Shown: positions 20,005 through 29,499 of the stretch, piece after piece
Layout: every line of letters starts with the position of its first letter
How positions within the stretch are numbered: position 1 is the stretch's first letter
Assembly: GCF_014651955.1 (NCBI RefSeq)
Contig: NZ_BMXW01000015.1
Span: 1-64,000 of the forward strand
Direction: 5' to 3'
DNA from: Shewanella fodinae
GTDB taxonomy: Bacteria > Pseudomonadota > Gammaproteobacteria > Enterobacterales > Shewanellaceae
DNA: 64,000 nt
Made by a program: the position numbers and the translations under genes
The notes under the pieces: model-generated
Database searches by the model: none
Told to the model about the DNA's origin: nothing
Seen by the model: the letters and a program-made list of their open reading frames with translations, nothing else

Positions 20005-21408
20005 ATGAATAAAAAAATCATCTCATGGCTGGTCATTCTGGCAGTAGCCGTCGGCATCTGGCTGACGCCAGCGCCTGCCAGTGTTGATCCTAAAGCCTGG
20101 CATCTACTGGCAATCTTCGTTGCCACTGTGCTGGGGCTGATCCTAGAACCTATCCCCATGGGTGCCGTGGCTATCTGCGGTATCACAGCTACCGCCGTCA
20201 CCGGAACCTTATCTATTAAAGAAGCCATGACCGGTTTCTCTAATACCACTATCTGGCTGATTGTAATGGCGTTCTTTATTTCCAGAGCGTTCATTAAAAG
20301 TGGACTTGGGGCCCGCATTGGTTACATATTTATGCGCTTGATGGGGAAACGTACGCTGACCCTGTCATATGGTTTGCTGATGACAGATTTTATTCTGGCA
20401 CCGGCAATCCCCTCTAACACGGCACGTACTGGTGGCATCGTATTCCCACTGGCGAATTCAGTGGCCGATGCTTATGGCTCCCGCGCAGAAGACGACACAT
20501 CCGGTAAGCTTGGCAGCTTTCTGATGACCACTGTATTCCATGGCACCACTATTACTGGCGCGATGTTCCTGACTGGCATGGCCGCTAACCCACTAGCTGC
20601 CAAACTCGCCGCCGATATGGGGATTGAAATCAGTTGGGGCCAATGGGCGCTGGCAGCGATTGTGCCGGGGATTGTGGGTCTGCTGCTGATGCCATTATTC
20701 GCCTATATGCTAAACAAGCCTGCCATTACTGCAACCCCTCAAGCACCACAGATTGCCGCTAAAGCGCTGGCCGAGATGGGTAAAATGAAAATGTCTGAGT
20801 GGGTGACACTTGGAACTTTCATCGCCTTAATTGGGCTGTGGATTGCCGGGCCATCTTTCGGCCTGAATGGTACAACAGCCGCCATGATCGGTTTAATCCT
20901 GCTGGTAAACGCCAATGTTCTGAGCTGGGACGATGTACTGAAAGAGAAAGGTGCTTGGAATACCCTGACTTGGTTCTCAGCACTGGTCATGATGGCCACC
21001 TTCCTTAACAAGCTGGGGCTGATCAAATGGTTTGGTAGCAGTATCGCCGCCAACCTCACCGGACTCGACTGGCCAGTGGCACTGCTGGCACTGGCACTGC
21101 TGTATTATTACATCCACTACGCTTTTGCTTCTTCTACCGCACATGTTGCCGCGCTGTACTCAGTATTCCTGGCAGTTGCGGTGCAAATGGGTGCCCCCGG
21201 GTTGATGTCAGCCATTATCTTCGGGGTGATCTCCAACCTGATGGGCGGTGTCACTCACTACGGTACTGGCCCCGCCCCAATTCTGTTCGGTGCTGGTCAC
21301 GTATCGCTGCCTAAATGGTGGAGCCTGGGCTTCATCATGGGCCTACTGCAACTGGTCATCTGGGCCGTTGTTGGCGGGATCTGGTGGAAAGTAATCGGTC
21401 TTTATTAA
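20005..21408 (+). CDS. DASS-family (SLC13/CitT-type) dicarboxylate transporter
   Basis: 467 residues from the ATG at 20005; an upstream TTG at 19993 adds four residues. About 12 hydrophobic segments. The N-terminal ISWLVILAVAVGIWLTP begins in the membrane. Conserved DASS features are ILEPIPMGAVAI, the SNTAR substrate-site motif near 135 and a second Thr/Gly-rich hairpin motif around GGVTHYGTGPAP. It resembles CitT/TtdT and the plant 2-oxoglutarate/malate translocator, which are antiporters of di- or tricarboxylates. Location is the inner membrane. It is followed after 64 bases by fumarase and faces dcuSR and frd, so fumarate, malate or succinate exchange is the likely job. Confidence 0.9.
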   Translation: MNKKIISWLVILAVAVGIWLTPAPASVDPKAWHLLAIFVATVLGLILEPIPMGAVAICGITATAVTGTLSIKEAMTGFSNTTIWLIVMAFFISRAFIKSGLGARIGYIFMRLMGKRTLTLSYGLLMTDFILAPAIPSNTARTGGIVFPLANSVADAYGSRAEDDTSGKLGSFLMTTVFHGTTITGAMFLTGMAANPLAAKLAADMGIEISWGQWALAAIVPGIVGLLLMPLFAYMLNKPAITATPQAPQIAAKALAEMGKMKMSEWVTLGTFIALIGLWIAGPSFGLNGTTAAMIGLILLVNANVLSWDDVLKEKGAWNTLTWFSALVMMATFLNKLGLIKWFGSSIAANLTGLDWPVALLALALLYYYIHYAFASSTAHVAALYSVFLAVAVQMGAPGLMSAIIFGVISNLMGGVTHYGTGPAPILFGAGHVSLPKWWSLGFIMGLLQLVIWAVVGGIWWKVIGLY

Positions 21409-21417
21409 TCACCAACG

Positions 21418-21440
21418 GGCGTTACTCAAGAGCTAACGCC
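21418..21440 (+). repeat. Intercistronic hairpin between transporter and fumarase genes
   Basis: GGCGTTA (21418-21424) pairs with TAACGCC (21434-21440) around a 9-base loop, in the 64-base gap. There is no T-run, so it is more likely an mRNA processing or stability element than a terminator. Confidence 0.5.
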
Positions 21441-21472
21441 TGTATTTCATTGATAACAGCAAAGGGAACGCC

Positions 21473-22981
21473 ATGACTATTATCAAAAAAGCGGACTTCA
21501 TCGATAGTATTGAAGACGCACTGCAGTATATCTCTTACTACCATCCGCTGGATTTCGTCAAAGCGATGGAGAAAGCCTACCATGCGGAAAAAAGCCAGGC
21601 TGCCAAAGATGCGATTGCGCAGATCCTGATCAACTCTCGTATGGCGGCTGAAGGCCATCGTCCAATCTGTCAAGATACCGGTATTGTGACCTGCTTCGTG
21701 AAGATCGGTATGAATGTCCAGTGGGACAGCGATATGACCGTCCAACAGATGGTCGATGAAGGCACCAAACGTGCCTATAACAGTTCCGTTAACCCACTGC
21801 GTCAGTCTGTCGTTGCAGATCCAGCGGGCGCCCGTAAAAACACCAAAACTAACGCTCCAGCGGTAGTGCATGTGGAAATGGTAGCGGGTGATAAAGTTGA
21901 CATCATGATCGCTGCCAAAGGTGGTGGTTCTGAAAATAAAACTAAGATGGTGATGCTGAACCCCTCTGATGATATCGCCGCTTGGGTAGAAAAAACCGTG
22001 CCGCTGATGGGCGCTGGCTGGTGTCCTCCAGGTATGTTGGGGATTGGTATCGGTGGTACTGCCGAAAAAGCCGCGCTAATGGCCAAAGAAGCCCTGATGG
22101 AACCGGTTGATATTCATGAATTACAGGCGAAAGGTGCCGAAACGGCTGAAGAAAAACTGCGTCTGGACATCTTCGACCGTGTCAACAAACTCGGTATTGG
22201 TGCTCAAGGGCTGGGTGGTGTGACTACCGTCGTCGACGTGAAAATCAAGACGGCGCCAACTCACGCGGCATCGAAGCCAGTGTGTATCATCCCTAACTGT
22301 GCCGCCACCCGCCATGTGCATTTCACTCTGGACGGTAATGGCCCTGCCACACTGACACCGCCAAAACTGGCAGACTGGCCAGAAGTAACTTGGGAAGTGG
22401 GTAACAACGTACGCCGCGTTAACGTTAACGAACTGAAAAAAGAGGATGTTGCTGCATGGAAAGCCGGTGAAACCGTGCTGCTGTCAGGCAAAATCCTCAC
22501 CGGTCGTGACGCTGCCCATAAACGTATTCAAGACATGCTGGCAAAAGGTGAATCTTTCCCTGTAGATTTCCAGAATCGCTTTATTTACTACGTTGGCCCA
22601 GTGGATGCCGTTGGTGATGAAGTGGTTGGCCCTGCGGGCCCAACAACTTCTACCCGCATGGACAAGTTCTCTGACATGATGCTGGAACAGGCGGGCCTGA
22701 TGGGCATGATAGGTAAAGCTGAACGTGGCCCGGCGACAGTAGCGTCTATCAAGAAGAATAAGGCGGTATATCTGATGGCCGTGGGCGGTGCTGCATATCT
22801 GGTAGCGAAAGCTATCAAAGCCGCGCGTACCGTTGCGTTTGCTGACTTAGGGATGGAAGCTATCTACGAATTTGATGTCGAAGATATGCCAGTCACCGTA
22901 GCGGTGGACAGCGAAGGTAATAATGTCCACGAAACGGGTCCTGAGATCTGGAAAATCAAAATTGCTGAAATGAACGCCTGA
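21473..22981 (+). CDS. Class I (4Fe-4S) fumarate hydratase, single chain
   Basis: 502 residues, FumA/FumB family but shorter than the E. coli proteins (548). It reversibly interconverts fumarate and malate. The three cluster cysteines are Cys66 (ICQDTG), Cys184 (GWCPPG) and Cys276 (PNCAATRH). The C-terminal half holds the KILTGRDAAH and GPAGPTTSTRMD blocks of the beta domain. The enzyme is oxygen-labile and suits anaerobic growth. AAAGGGAAC precedes the ATG. It is probably cotranscribed with the dicarboxylate transporter and can feed malate-derived fumarate to the nearby fumarate reductase. Confidence 0.95.
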   Translation: MTIIKKADFIDSIEDALQYISYYHPLDFVKAMEKAYHAEKSQAAKDAIAQILINSRMAAEGHRPICQDTGIVTCFVKIGMNVQWDSDMTVQQMVDEGTKRAYNSSVNPLRQSVVADPAGARKNTKTNAPAVVHVEMVAGDKVDIMIAAKGGGSENKTKMVMLNPSDDIAAWVEKTVPLMGAGWCPPGMLGIGIGGTAEKAALMAKEALMEPVDIHELQAKGAETAEEKLRLDIFDRVNKLGIGAQGLGGVTTVVDVKIKTAPTHAASKPVCIIPNCAATRHVHFTLDGNGPATLTPPKLADWPEVTWEVGNNVRRVNVNELKKEDVAAWKAGETVLLSGKILTGRDAAHKRIQDMLAKGESFPVDFQNRFIYYVGPVDAVGDEVVGPAGPTTSTRMDKFSDMMLEQAGLMGMIGKAERGPATVASIKKNKAVYLMAVGGAAYLVAKAIKAARTVAFADLGMEAIYEFDVEDMPVTVAVDSEGNNVHETGPEIWKIKIAEMNA

Positions 22982-22992
22982 TCAGGCGTTCA
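22971..22992 (+). repeat. Perfect palindrome over the fumarase stop codon
   Basis: TGAACGCCT (22971-22979) pairs with AGGCGTTCA (22984-22992) around GATC. The whole 22 bases are self-complementary and include the TGA stop. There is no T-run. It echoes the AACGCC/GGCGTT hairpin before the gene. Confidence 0.55.
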
Positions 22993-23040
22993 TACGTCGC
23001 CAATTTTATGTGTTCCTTGTCAGCGGCGAGTTAGCAATAA

Positions 23041-23076
23041 GGGCAGCCTGTAATGGAATATAGGCTGTCCTTTTTT
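23041..23076 (+). terminator. Terminator of the transporter-fumarase operon
   Basis: GGGCAGCCT (23041-23049) pairs with AGGCTGTCC (23062-23070), with one G-U pair and a 12-base loop, followed at once by TTTTTT. Confidence 0.88.
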
Positions 23077-23257
23077 ACATCATCCCTCGTCGCCCCGCCA
23101 TTAAACACCTCATAAAGGCGTCGCGTCACACTATCAACCACCAGATAAGCCGTCATCTCGCGACCTGAGAAAGCCCTTCAGTATCAATAGTCTAGAGATG
23201 ATTAAGCGCCACCGTGTCAGATGGTGGACGCCAGCGAAAGTCGACGATAGGCAAACC

Positions 23258-23285
23258 ATAAAAAACCCCACGATTGTGTGGGGTT
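23258..23285 (-). terminator. Terminator of the dcuS-dcuR operon
   Basis: On the minus strand AACCCCAC pairs with GTGGGGTT (23264-23271 with 23278-23285) around a 6-base loop, followed by a T-run (A-run at 23259-23265 on the plus strand). It lies about 27 bases beyond the response-regulator stop. Confidence 0.88.
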
Positions 23286-23311
23286 CAGTGTTCGATTCTG
23301 CATACAAACCA

Positions 23312-24010
23312 TCAATCCAGCAGATTGATATCTGTCAGTTGATATAACCGCCGTGGCCGACCACCGGTCTTATAGTTAAGTACCATTTTCACCACACCTT
23401 CAGATTCCAGATATTCCAGATAACGGCGTACCGTGATACGACTGACATTCATGCGCTCACTCATGTCATCCACAGAGAAATCAGTGAGTTTCTCCTCTTT
23501 CAGGATTTTCTTCAGACTGTCCAGGGTGGTGACATCGATGCCCTTAGGGGTACGCCGTACCGGCGTGGTACTGCGTTTTCCCAAGATCTGATCGATAGCA
23601 CCTTGATCCACGGTCTCATGGGTCGCGAGTTTCTGCCGATACAGCTTGTAATCATCCAGCGCTTGCCGCACCCGCGACATCCGCAACGGCTTCACCAAAT
23701 AGTCACTGATCCCCAGTTGTACCGCCTGTTCCACGGTTGAAGCATCGCGTTCCGCAGTGGTCATGATGAAATAACAGTTAGCACCATCGCGGCGCAGTTT
23801 CTGGATCACATCAATGCCGTTACCATCGGGTAAGGTAATGTCCACAAACACCAGTTGCGGCTTGTACAGTTCGAAGTGCATCAATGCATCGGCGCAGGTT
23901 TCGCTAACGGCTACCACCTCAAAATCCGAGTGCTGGTTAATGGTCGATTCCAGGGCATAACTGGCCCGCGGATCGTCCTCAATAATCATGGTAGTGACTT
24001 TCTGCTTCAT
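23312..24010 (-). CDS. dcuR: DcuR/CitB-type response regulator
   Basis: 232 residues from the ATG at 24010. The frame is open further upstream, but only inside the kinase gene. The receiver domain (1-125) has acidic residues E11-D13, phosphoacceptor Asp57 (VFVDITLPDG) and the conserved Lys in YLVKPL. The C-terminal CitT-type helix-turn-helix (about 170-225, MNVSRITVRRYLEYL) is typical of DcuR, CitB and DctR. It overlaps the kinase gene by 32 bases, implying translational coupling. It should activate transport or fumarate-respiration genes around it. The symbol reflects family and context; ligand specificity is inferred from the partner. Confidence 0.9.
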   Translation of the reverse strand: MKQKVTTMIIEDDPRASYALESTINQHSDFEVVAVSETCADALMHFELYKPQLVFVDITLPDGNGIDVIQKLRRDGANCYFIMTTAERDASTVEQAVQLGISDYLVKPLRMSRVRQALDDYKLYRQKLATHETVDQGAIDQILGKRSTTPVRRTPKGIDVTTLDSLKKILKEEKLTDFSVDDMSERMNVSRITVRRYLEYLESEGVVKMVLNYKTGGRPRRLYQLTDINLLD

Positions 24011-25643
24011 AGCGCTTGATTTCGCTCTTATCGATATAGATGGAGAACAGGGTGGCATGGTCCTCGGTGCGCTCCCAGTCAATACTGCCGCGGAACTGTT
24101 TTACCAGTTCGTTAACCAGGTATAAGCCCACACCCGTCTGCTCCTGTTCCTCTTTGCTGGTGACACCAAAATCGAGAATATGCTCAGCGATTTCCGATGC
24201 AACACCAGCGCCGGTATCCTGTACTTCAAGAATAACATGTTGACTGCGATCACTGACATAAACATGAACTGCCGGCGCCACATTTTGTCGATTATTCCAG
24301 GCGGCGAGGATCGCATTATCAATGAGATTACCCAGAATAGTCGCCAGTTTTTCTGACACTAACTTACTGTAATCTTGAAGAATATTATCGTCGTCTAGTT
24401 CATACTTGACGCCCATCTCGGTCGCTTTGTTGTATTTGGCAAGCAGCAGTGACGCCACCAAGCTGTTTTGTATTGAACGCACCAGATTGCCGATAATATG
24501 TTGATGGCCTTTGCTCTCGCGATCAATGAACTCTATCGCATCATCATAGTGCTTGAGCTGTAACATGCCGGATAATACATTGAGTTTATTTGAGTATTCA
24601 TGGGTTTTGCTGCGCAGCAATTCGGCATAATTTTTGTAATAAATCAGTTCTTTCCTGAGATCATTCAGTTCCATATCCGCGAGGAAGAAAATCACATAGC
24701 CATGTTGTTCTTGAGCGGTTTGCAGCGGGTAAATACACACTCGATAGTCCAATTTTCCGAGTCGCAAACTGCCAGAATAGGCCTGCCCATGTCCGGCTCT
24801 AGCGATCTTATCCAGTGCCGAAGAGAAGCGCGACAGCGGCTGCCCAAGGTAATCCTGCTTACCCATACTGCCCATCGCCAAAATTTTGGTGGCGATATCG
24901 TTGATGGCAGTTATCAAAAAATGATTATCAATGGAGATAATGGGATCGCGGATAGCGTTAAAGATGCGGTCATGCTCCATCAGCCGATTAACGACCAGTT
25001 CTGGCTCCAAATCCTGCATGGTGCGTTTCAGCTTAGACAGCACCACCACAATCAATATGACGGTGATAACTAGGACCAGCAGTACCAGTAACAGCAGATG
25101 GGCGTGTCGTTCAATGAATAGATGGCTGACTTCCCCTTTCAAAATACCAACGCAGACAGCGCCCACCACCTTGCCATCAACCACCACCGGGGCAAAACTG
25201 CGGATCGCCAGGCCCAGAGATCCTACGGCATAAGTACTTTGTTTAATCCCCTGCTTGAGCACGGGTTGCAGATCATCGCCGACAAATTTTTTGCCAATTT
25301 TGTTGGCTGCCGGATGACTAAGGCGAATAGCATCCTGATTAACCACCACGATAAAAGAGGCATCTGTTTCTGCCCGCAAATTCTCAATATAGGAGCGAAT
25401 GGAAACACCTGGCTCTTGGTTAGCTCGCTCCACAGCTTCTATAACCACGGGATCTCGCGCCAAGATACTGGCCATTTCCAGCCCGCGTTGTTTCAGACTT
25501 TCATCGTGAGTGGATTTCAACAGCTGGAACACCATTATCGCCATAATGGTAATGATCCACGCCATCGCCAGCAGAATACTGGTGATGAAGTGCTTTTTGA
25601 AATTCATCGGCTTACGGAAATGAAAACGCGGTAATACAGCCAT
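23979..25643 (-). CDS. dcuS: DcuS/CitA-family sensor kinase for C4-dicarboxylates
   Basis: 554 residues. Membrane segment 1 (about 18-40), a periplasmic PAS-like (PASp) sensor domain, membrane segment 2 (about 184-206), a cytoplasmic PAS domain, then a SpoOB-type kinase core with His348 (THEYSNKL), an N-box (GNLIDNA) and G-boxes (DTGAG, GVGLYL). The sensor keeps the DcuS fumarate-binding pattern: RLSHP (Arg and His) followed by IGKKFVGDD, and a later IRSFAP matching the second ligand Arg. This supports sensing of fumarate, malate or succinate rather than citrate. AGGTTGA precedes the ATG. It sits directly after frdD with 150 bases between them. Confidence 0.9.
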   Translation of the reverse strand: MAVLPRFHFRKPMNFKKHFITSILLAMAWIITIMAIMVFQLLKSTHDESLKQRGLEMASILARDPVVIEAVERANQEPGVSIRSYIENLRAETDASFIVVVNQDAIRLSHPAANKIGKKFVGDDLQPVLKQGIKQSTYAVGSLGLAIRSFAPVVVDGKVVGAVCVGILKGEVSHLFIERHAHLLLLVLLVLVITVILIVVVLSKLKRTMQDLEPELVVNRLMEHDRIFNAIRDPIISIDNHFLITAINDIATKILAMGSMGKQDYLGQPLSRFSSALDKIARAGHGQAYSGSLRLGKLDYRVCIYPLQTAQEQHGYVIFFLADMELNDLRKELIYYKNYAELLRSKTHEYSNKLNVLSGMLQLKHYDDAIEFIDRESKGHQHIIGNLVRSIQNSLVASLLLAKYNKATEMGVKYELDDDNILQDYSKLVSEKLATILGNLIDNAILAAWNNRQNVAPAVHVYVSDRSQHVILEVQDTGAGVASEIAEHILDFGVTSKEEQEQTGVGLYLVNELVKQFRGSIDWERTEDHATLFSIYIDKSEIKRYEAESHYHDY

Positions 25644-25793
25644 AAATCAACCTGTAGAGTAGGGAATTAGCCGTAACGCAGCCAGTATTTTAAGCATAAT
25701 GTAACCACCCGCTTTTATAAACAAACAAGGGCGCCTTAGTCACGAAATGTCGATAGATTCCGCCACCTTGACACCCTAAGTTTGTCACAACAA

Positions 25794-26159
25794 TCAAGCC
25801 AGCATGGCCACCCAAATCACCGCCAGCAGCGTGACCACCGCAGCAATAACATAACAGGCGTATTTGCCCACAGCACCGATATGGACTTGCAGATCATGCA
25901 GGCCGTGATGAACCCGGTGCATGGCATGCCACATTGGCAACGCCAGTGTCAGCACAGTGAAAACAGCACCGACGGGAGAACTGACAAAATTAACCAACTT
26001 ATCGTAGCTGAGATCGATAAACCCCAAACCATGCAACGGCAGCAAAATACCCATCAACAACACGGTGACTGGTGTCAGGATAGCAAACCAAGTGCCACCA
26101 GCACCGAACAAGCCCCACCAAATCGGTTCATCAGAGCGTTTAGGTGCATAATTCATCAT
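25794..26159 (-). CDS. frdD: Fumarate reductase membrane anchor subunit FrdD
   Basis: 121 residues; E. coli FrdD has 119. Three hydrophobic helices. The N-terminal [17 protein letters not shown] block closely matches E. coli FrdD, and [11 protein letters not shown] supplies conserved His residues near the quinone site. Together with FrdC it anchors FrdAB to the inner membrane and binds menaquinol. It is the last gene of frdABCD, 13 bases after frdC. Confidence 0.96.
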   Translation of the reverse strand: MMNYAPKRSDEPIWWGLFGAGGTWFAILTPVTVLLMGILLPLHGLGFIDLSYDKLVNFVSSPVGAVFTVLTLALPMWHAMHRVHHGLHDLQVHIGAVGKYACYVIAAVVTLLAVIWVAMLA

Positions 26160-26172
26160 AAATTTGTTCCTC

Positions 26173-26556
26173 TTATACCAGTGCCAAAACTACCGCAGAC
26201 ACGACCAGCACCAACAACCATTGCACCGCAACGACAGTGCCATCGGAGACTTTCTTATCACCCACTTTGATTGGCATAACTTTGGGCATCATGCTGAAAA
26301 ATGTTTTGGCGTGATACAACGCGCCAACCAGCGCCAGCACATTGATAATCAACATTAGCGGATGCGATGAGAACGCCACCCAGGCATTAAATGCGCTTGG
26401 CCCCGAGACCAACGCAAACAGCCCGGCTGCCAAATTCAGCGTGAAAATAATCAGCGGCACAATAGTTAACTCACGCACCATATACCAACTGAAAAAATTG
26501 TTTTCGGCATACCAAGTACGCGCAATGGGCCGGACATAAGGTTTACGGTTTTGCAT
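26173..26556 (-). CDS. frdC: Fumarate reductase membrane anchor subunit FrdC
   Basis: 127 residues; E. coli FrdC has 131. It opens with [13 protein letters not shown], near-identical in layout to E. coli, then three membrane helices with LYHAKTFF on the quinone side. There is one base between the frdB stop and this ATG. It is part of the quinol:fumarate reductase complex in the inner membrane, of the heme-free E. coli type rather than the diheme Wolinella type. Confidence 0.96.
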   Translation of the reverse strand: MQNRKPYVRPIARTWYAENNFFSWYMVRELTIVPLIIFTLNLAAGLFALVSGPSAFNAWVAFSSHPLMLIINVLALVGALYHAKTFFSMMPKVMPIKVGDKKVSDGTVVAVQWLLVLVVSAVVLALV

Positions 26557-26557
26557 G

Positions 26558-27292
26558 TTAAGCCTCCTGTGGTCTCAGCATGGCGATCAGGAAGTCCTTA
26601 GAAGACTCCACCTTGCTCTGGTTAACGGCCGCAGCCGGGTCAACGTGTTTAGGACAAACTTCGGAGCAGTAACCGACAAAGGTACAACCCCAAGCCCCGT
26701 CTTTACCGTTGATCAACTTCATCCGCTCGGCTTTACCGTGGTCACGACTGTCCAGGTTATAACGACGAGCCAACGTTAAGGCCGCTGGGCCGATGAACTC
26801 TGGATTCAGACCGAACTGTGGACAAGCGGCGTAACACAAACCGCAGTTGATGCACCCCGCGAACTGTTTGTATTTCGCCATCTGTGCTGGCGTTTGCAGG
26901 TTAGGGCCCTCTTCTGGTTTACGATCGTTGCCGATAATGTAAGGCTTGATCGCTTCCAAACGTTCAAGGAACGGGGTCTTATCCACCACCAGATCTTTCT
27001 CAATGGCAAAGTTCGCTAGTGGCTCCAACGTCAGACCTTCTGGATAATCACGCAGGAAGGTCTTGCAAGCCAGCTTGGGCACATTGTTGACCATCACTCC
27101 GCAAGAGCCACAGATCGCCATGCGGCAAGACCAGCGGTAAGACAAGGACTTGTCCAGATGGTCCTTGATGTAAGCCAGTGCATCCTGCACTGAAGTGGTG
27201 TCATTCGCCGGAACTTTAAATGTTTCCAGATAGGGTTCTTCATCTTTCGCGGGATCGTAGCGAAGGACGTTAACTGTCTGCAGCTTATCCAT
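26558..27292 (-). CDS. frdB: Fumarate reductase iron-sulfur subunit FrdB
   Basis: 244 residues, the E. coli length. It carries the [2Fe-2S] ligands in [10 protein letters not shown] and a later Cys, and the two C-terminal cluster motifs [13 protein letters not shown] and [13 protein letters not shown] for the [4Fe-4S] and [3Fe-4S] centres. It passes electrons from the FrdCD quinol site to FrdA. Its ATG overlaps the frdA stop (TAATG), showing translational coupling. Confidence 0.97.
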   Translation of the reverse strand: MDKLQTVNVLRYDPAKDEEPYLETFKVPANDTTSVQDALAYIKDHLDKSLSYRWSCRMAICGSCGVMVNNVPKLACKTFLRDYPEGLTLEPLANFAIEKDLVVDKTPFLERLEAIKPYIIGNDRKPEEGPNLQTPAQMAKYKQFAGCINCGLCYAACPQFGLNPEFIGPAALTLARRYNLDSRDHGKAERMKLINGKDGAWGCTFVGYCSEVCPKHVDPAAAVNQSKVESSKDFLIAMLRPQEA

Positions 27293-29067
27293 TACGCTTT
27301 CTCCTGTTGTTTAGCGGCATCACCATACAGGCGAGCTTTAGGTTGAGACTTGGTGATTTTCACATCGCCGTACTTGATGGCGGGGATTTTGCTGTCTTGG
27401 TAATAGGCCAGTGAATGCTTCAGGAAATCCTGGTCATTACGTTCGGTGCAACCCACATCAAGACGCTGATGAGCGCCGCGAGATTCACGACGTTGAATCG
27501 CGGAATGGGCCATCGCTGTTGCCACATCCAGACCGAAGCCCACTTCAATGGCGTACAGTAGATCGGTGTTGAATACCTTGCTCTTGTCGGTTACCTGAAT
27601 GCACTTATAGCGTTCATGCAGCTCGGCCAGCTTGTCGACGGTGGCTTGCATACCGGCTTCATCGCGGTAGATCCCACAGCCCGCTTCCATGCTCTTACAC
27701 ATTTCGGTGCGGATATCTGACCAGTTTTCGGTGCCTTTTTGTTCCAGCAAGGCGTTAACACGGGCTTCAGCCGCTTCAGTCTGTTGTTCAATGGCCTGGA
27801 AATCGAAGCCCTGGAATTCGGCGGCACGCTGCGCGGCAGTTTCACCCGCCAGACGACCAAAGACCACCAGCTCAGCCAGTGAGTTAGAACCCAGACGGTT
27901 AGCGCCGTGCAACCCCACAGAGGAACATTCACCGACCGCGAACAGACCTTTGATACTGGTTTCCGTGTTGCGATCTGTTTCCAGTCCACCCATGGTGTAA
28001 TGCGCAGTGGGGCGAATGGGGATAGGTTCCTTAACCGGATCAACGTTCACATAGGCTTTGGCCAGTTCACAGATAAATGGCAAACGTTCTTTGAGGTAAT
28101 CAGCGCCCAGATGACGCAGATCCAGATGCACCACATCACCCAGCGGATGCTTGATGGTGTTGCCCTTCTGCTGTTCATGCCAGAAGGCCTGAGAAACCTT
28201 GTCACGAGGACCCAGTTCCATATATTTGTTCTTCGGCTGACCTACTGGCGTTTCTGGGCCGAGGCCGTAATCCTGCAGGTAACGATAACCGTTTTTGTTG
28301 ACCATGATGCCGCCTTCACCGCGGCAACCTTCAGTCATCAGGATGCCGGTGCCAGGCAAGCCGGTTGGGTGATACTGTACAAACTCCATGTCTCGCAACG
28401 CCACACCATGACGATAGGCAATGGCCATACCGTCACCCGTCACGATGCCACCGTTGGTATTGAAGTGATACACACGACCAGCACCACCGGTTGCCAGGAT
28501 CACCGATTTTGCTTTGAAGCACACCAGTTCGCCTTCGGCGATAGACAGAGCGATGACCCCTTGTACTTCATTGTTAACCACCACCAGATCCAGCATGAAG
28601 TACTCGTCATAACGGACGATGCTCTGGTACTTCATTGAGGTCTGAAACAGCGTGTGCAACATATGGAAACCGGTTTTATCGGCCGCGAACCAGGTACGCT
28701 CGATTTTCATTCCACCAAAACGGCGCACATTCACTTCACCATTAGGCTTGCGGCTCCAAGGGCAGCCCCACAGTTCTAATTGGGTCATTTCGCGAGTCGC
28801 ATTTTCAACGAAATATTCCACCACGTCCTGTTCGCACAACCAATCGCCACCAGACACTGTGTCATTAAAGTGGTTATCGAGACTGTCTTCTTCTTTGATA
28901 ACGGCGGCAGAACCGCCTTCGGCGGCGACAGTGTGAGAACGCATGGGGTAAACTTTAGATATCAGTGCAATATTCAGTTCAGGATTGGCTTCTGCCGCGG
29001 CGATTGCTGCACGAAGACCGGCACCACCCGCTCCGACAACCGCCACATCAGTGGTTATAGTTTTCAA
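27292..29067 (-). CDS. frdA: Fumarate reductase flavoprotein subunit FrdA
   Basis: 591 residues from a TTG at 29067, chosen because GGAGG lies six bases upstream and the resulting start [16 protein letters not shown] aligns with E. coli FrdA. The FAD-binding [13 protein letters not shown], covalent-flavin His in [11 protein letters not shown], active-site stretches [12 protein letters not shown] and [10 protein letters not shown], and RESRGAH near the C-terminus are all present. It reduces fumarate to succinate on the cytoplasmic face, the terminal step of fumarate respiration. High similarity to enterobacterial FrdA, rather than to the periplasmic FccA of Shewanella, marks this as the membrane enzyme. 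It is first in frdABCD. Confidence 0.97.
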   Translation of the reverse strand: MKTITTDVAVVGAGGAGLRAAIAAAEANPELNIALISKVYPMRSHTVAAEGGSAAVIKEEDSLDNHFNDTVSGGDWLCEQDVVEYFVENATREMTQLELWGCPWSRKPNGEVNVRRFGGMKIERTWFAADKTGFHMLHTLFQTSMKYQSIVRYDEYFMLDLVVVNNEVQGVIALSIAEGELVCFKAKSVILATGGAGRVYHFNTNGGIVTGDGMAIAYRHGVALRDMEFVQYHPTGLPGTGILMTEGCRGEGGIMVNKNGYRYLQDYGLGPETPVGQPKNKYMELGPRDKVSQAFWHEQQKGNTIKHPLGDVVHLDLRHLGADYLKERLPFICELAKAYVNVDPVKEPIPIRPTAHYTMGGLETDRNTETSIKGLFAVGECSSVGLHGANRLGSNSLAELVVFGRLAGETAAQRAAEFQGFDFQAIEQQTEAAEARVNALLEQKGTENWSDIRTEMCKSMEAGCGIYRDEAGMQATVDKLAELHERYKCIQVTDKSKVFNTDLLYAIEVGFGLDVATAMAHSAIQRRESRGAHQRLDVGCTERNDQDFLKHSLAYYQDSKIPAIKYGDVKITKSQPKARLYGDAAKQQEKA

Positions 29068-29499
29068 AATCACCCTCCAGCAGGAATTAAAAATCTGTGG
29101 ATCAAAGCGGCTGCTCAATTAGCCGAATTGCCGATGTTTATTCAGGTAGCTCCCAGTTCATTTGCGGTCCTGATTAAATTCGCGGTGAGTATAACAACGG
29201 CTAAAAATAGGAAAGTGGGGGTAGATTCAATCGAAACTAAGAAGCACTTTTGTAACTTATAGAACCTTTAGCAACATATTTAATATCTATAAATAACAAT
29301 GTGTTATAAATAAAACATCAATACTTTATGCGATTATCAGTAAGGATGTGACAGGTATCAAACGTTGCTGAATTTACAGAATCAGAGAACAGCGTCTGAA
29401 TGGTTTGTTCAAAACAATAAAACCCTCAGGCCAACTTAGCTATAACAGATATATTTTTCAGTGTCAGCGTAACAAAACTAGCGCCACGGCGGGTTTGTA
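29068..29499. other. Promoter region of the frd operon
   Basis: About 430 bases without a convincing gene, AT-rich around 29250-29340. It lies upstream of frdA and downstream of a small minus-strand gene. One CRP-like dyad is annotated at 29347-29362. I see no clear FNR box (TTGAT-N4-ATCAA). Confidence 0.6.
29347..29362. promoter_or_regulatory. Candidate CRP site upstream of frdABCD
   Basis: TGTGA-CAGGTA-TCAAA matches the CRP consensus TGTGA-N6-TCACA at 8 of 10 defined positions. It lies 280 bases before the frdA start. In Shewanella oneidensis, CRP rather than FNR activates fumarate reduction, so such a site is expected. Its half TATCAA also resembles an FNR half-site. Confidence 0.45.

Larger units (their letters stand above)
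22982..23311. other. Convergent intergenic region between fumarase and dcuR
   Basis: About 330 bases holding two opposing terminators (23041-23076 and 23258-23285). Between them lies about 180 bases in which I see no gene or motif. Confidence 0.6.

Noticed and set aside
24600..25634. Open frames antisense to the dcuS-like kinase gene
   Set aside because: They arise from the codon bias of the real gene on the other strand and encode no recognisable protein.
27907..28638. Long open frame (243 codons) antisense to frdA
   Set aside because: It is a shadow of the strongly conserved frdA frame, with no ribosome site or family resemblance.
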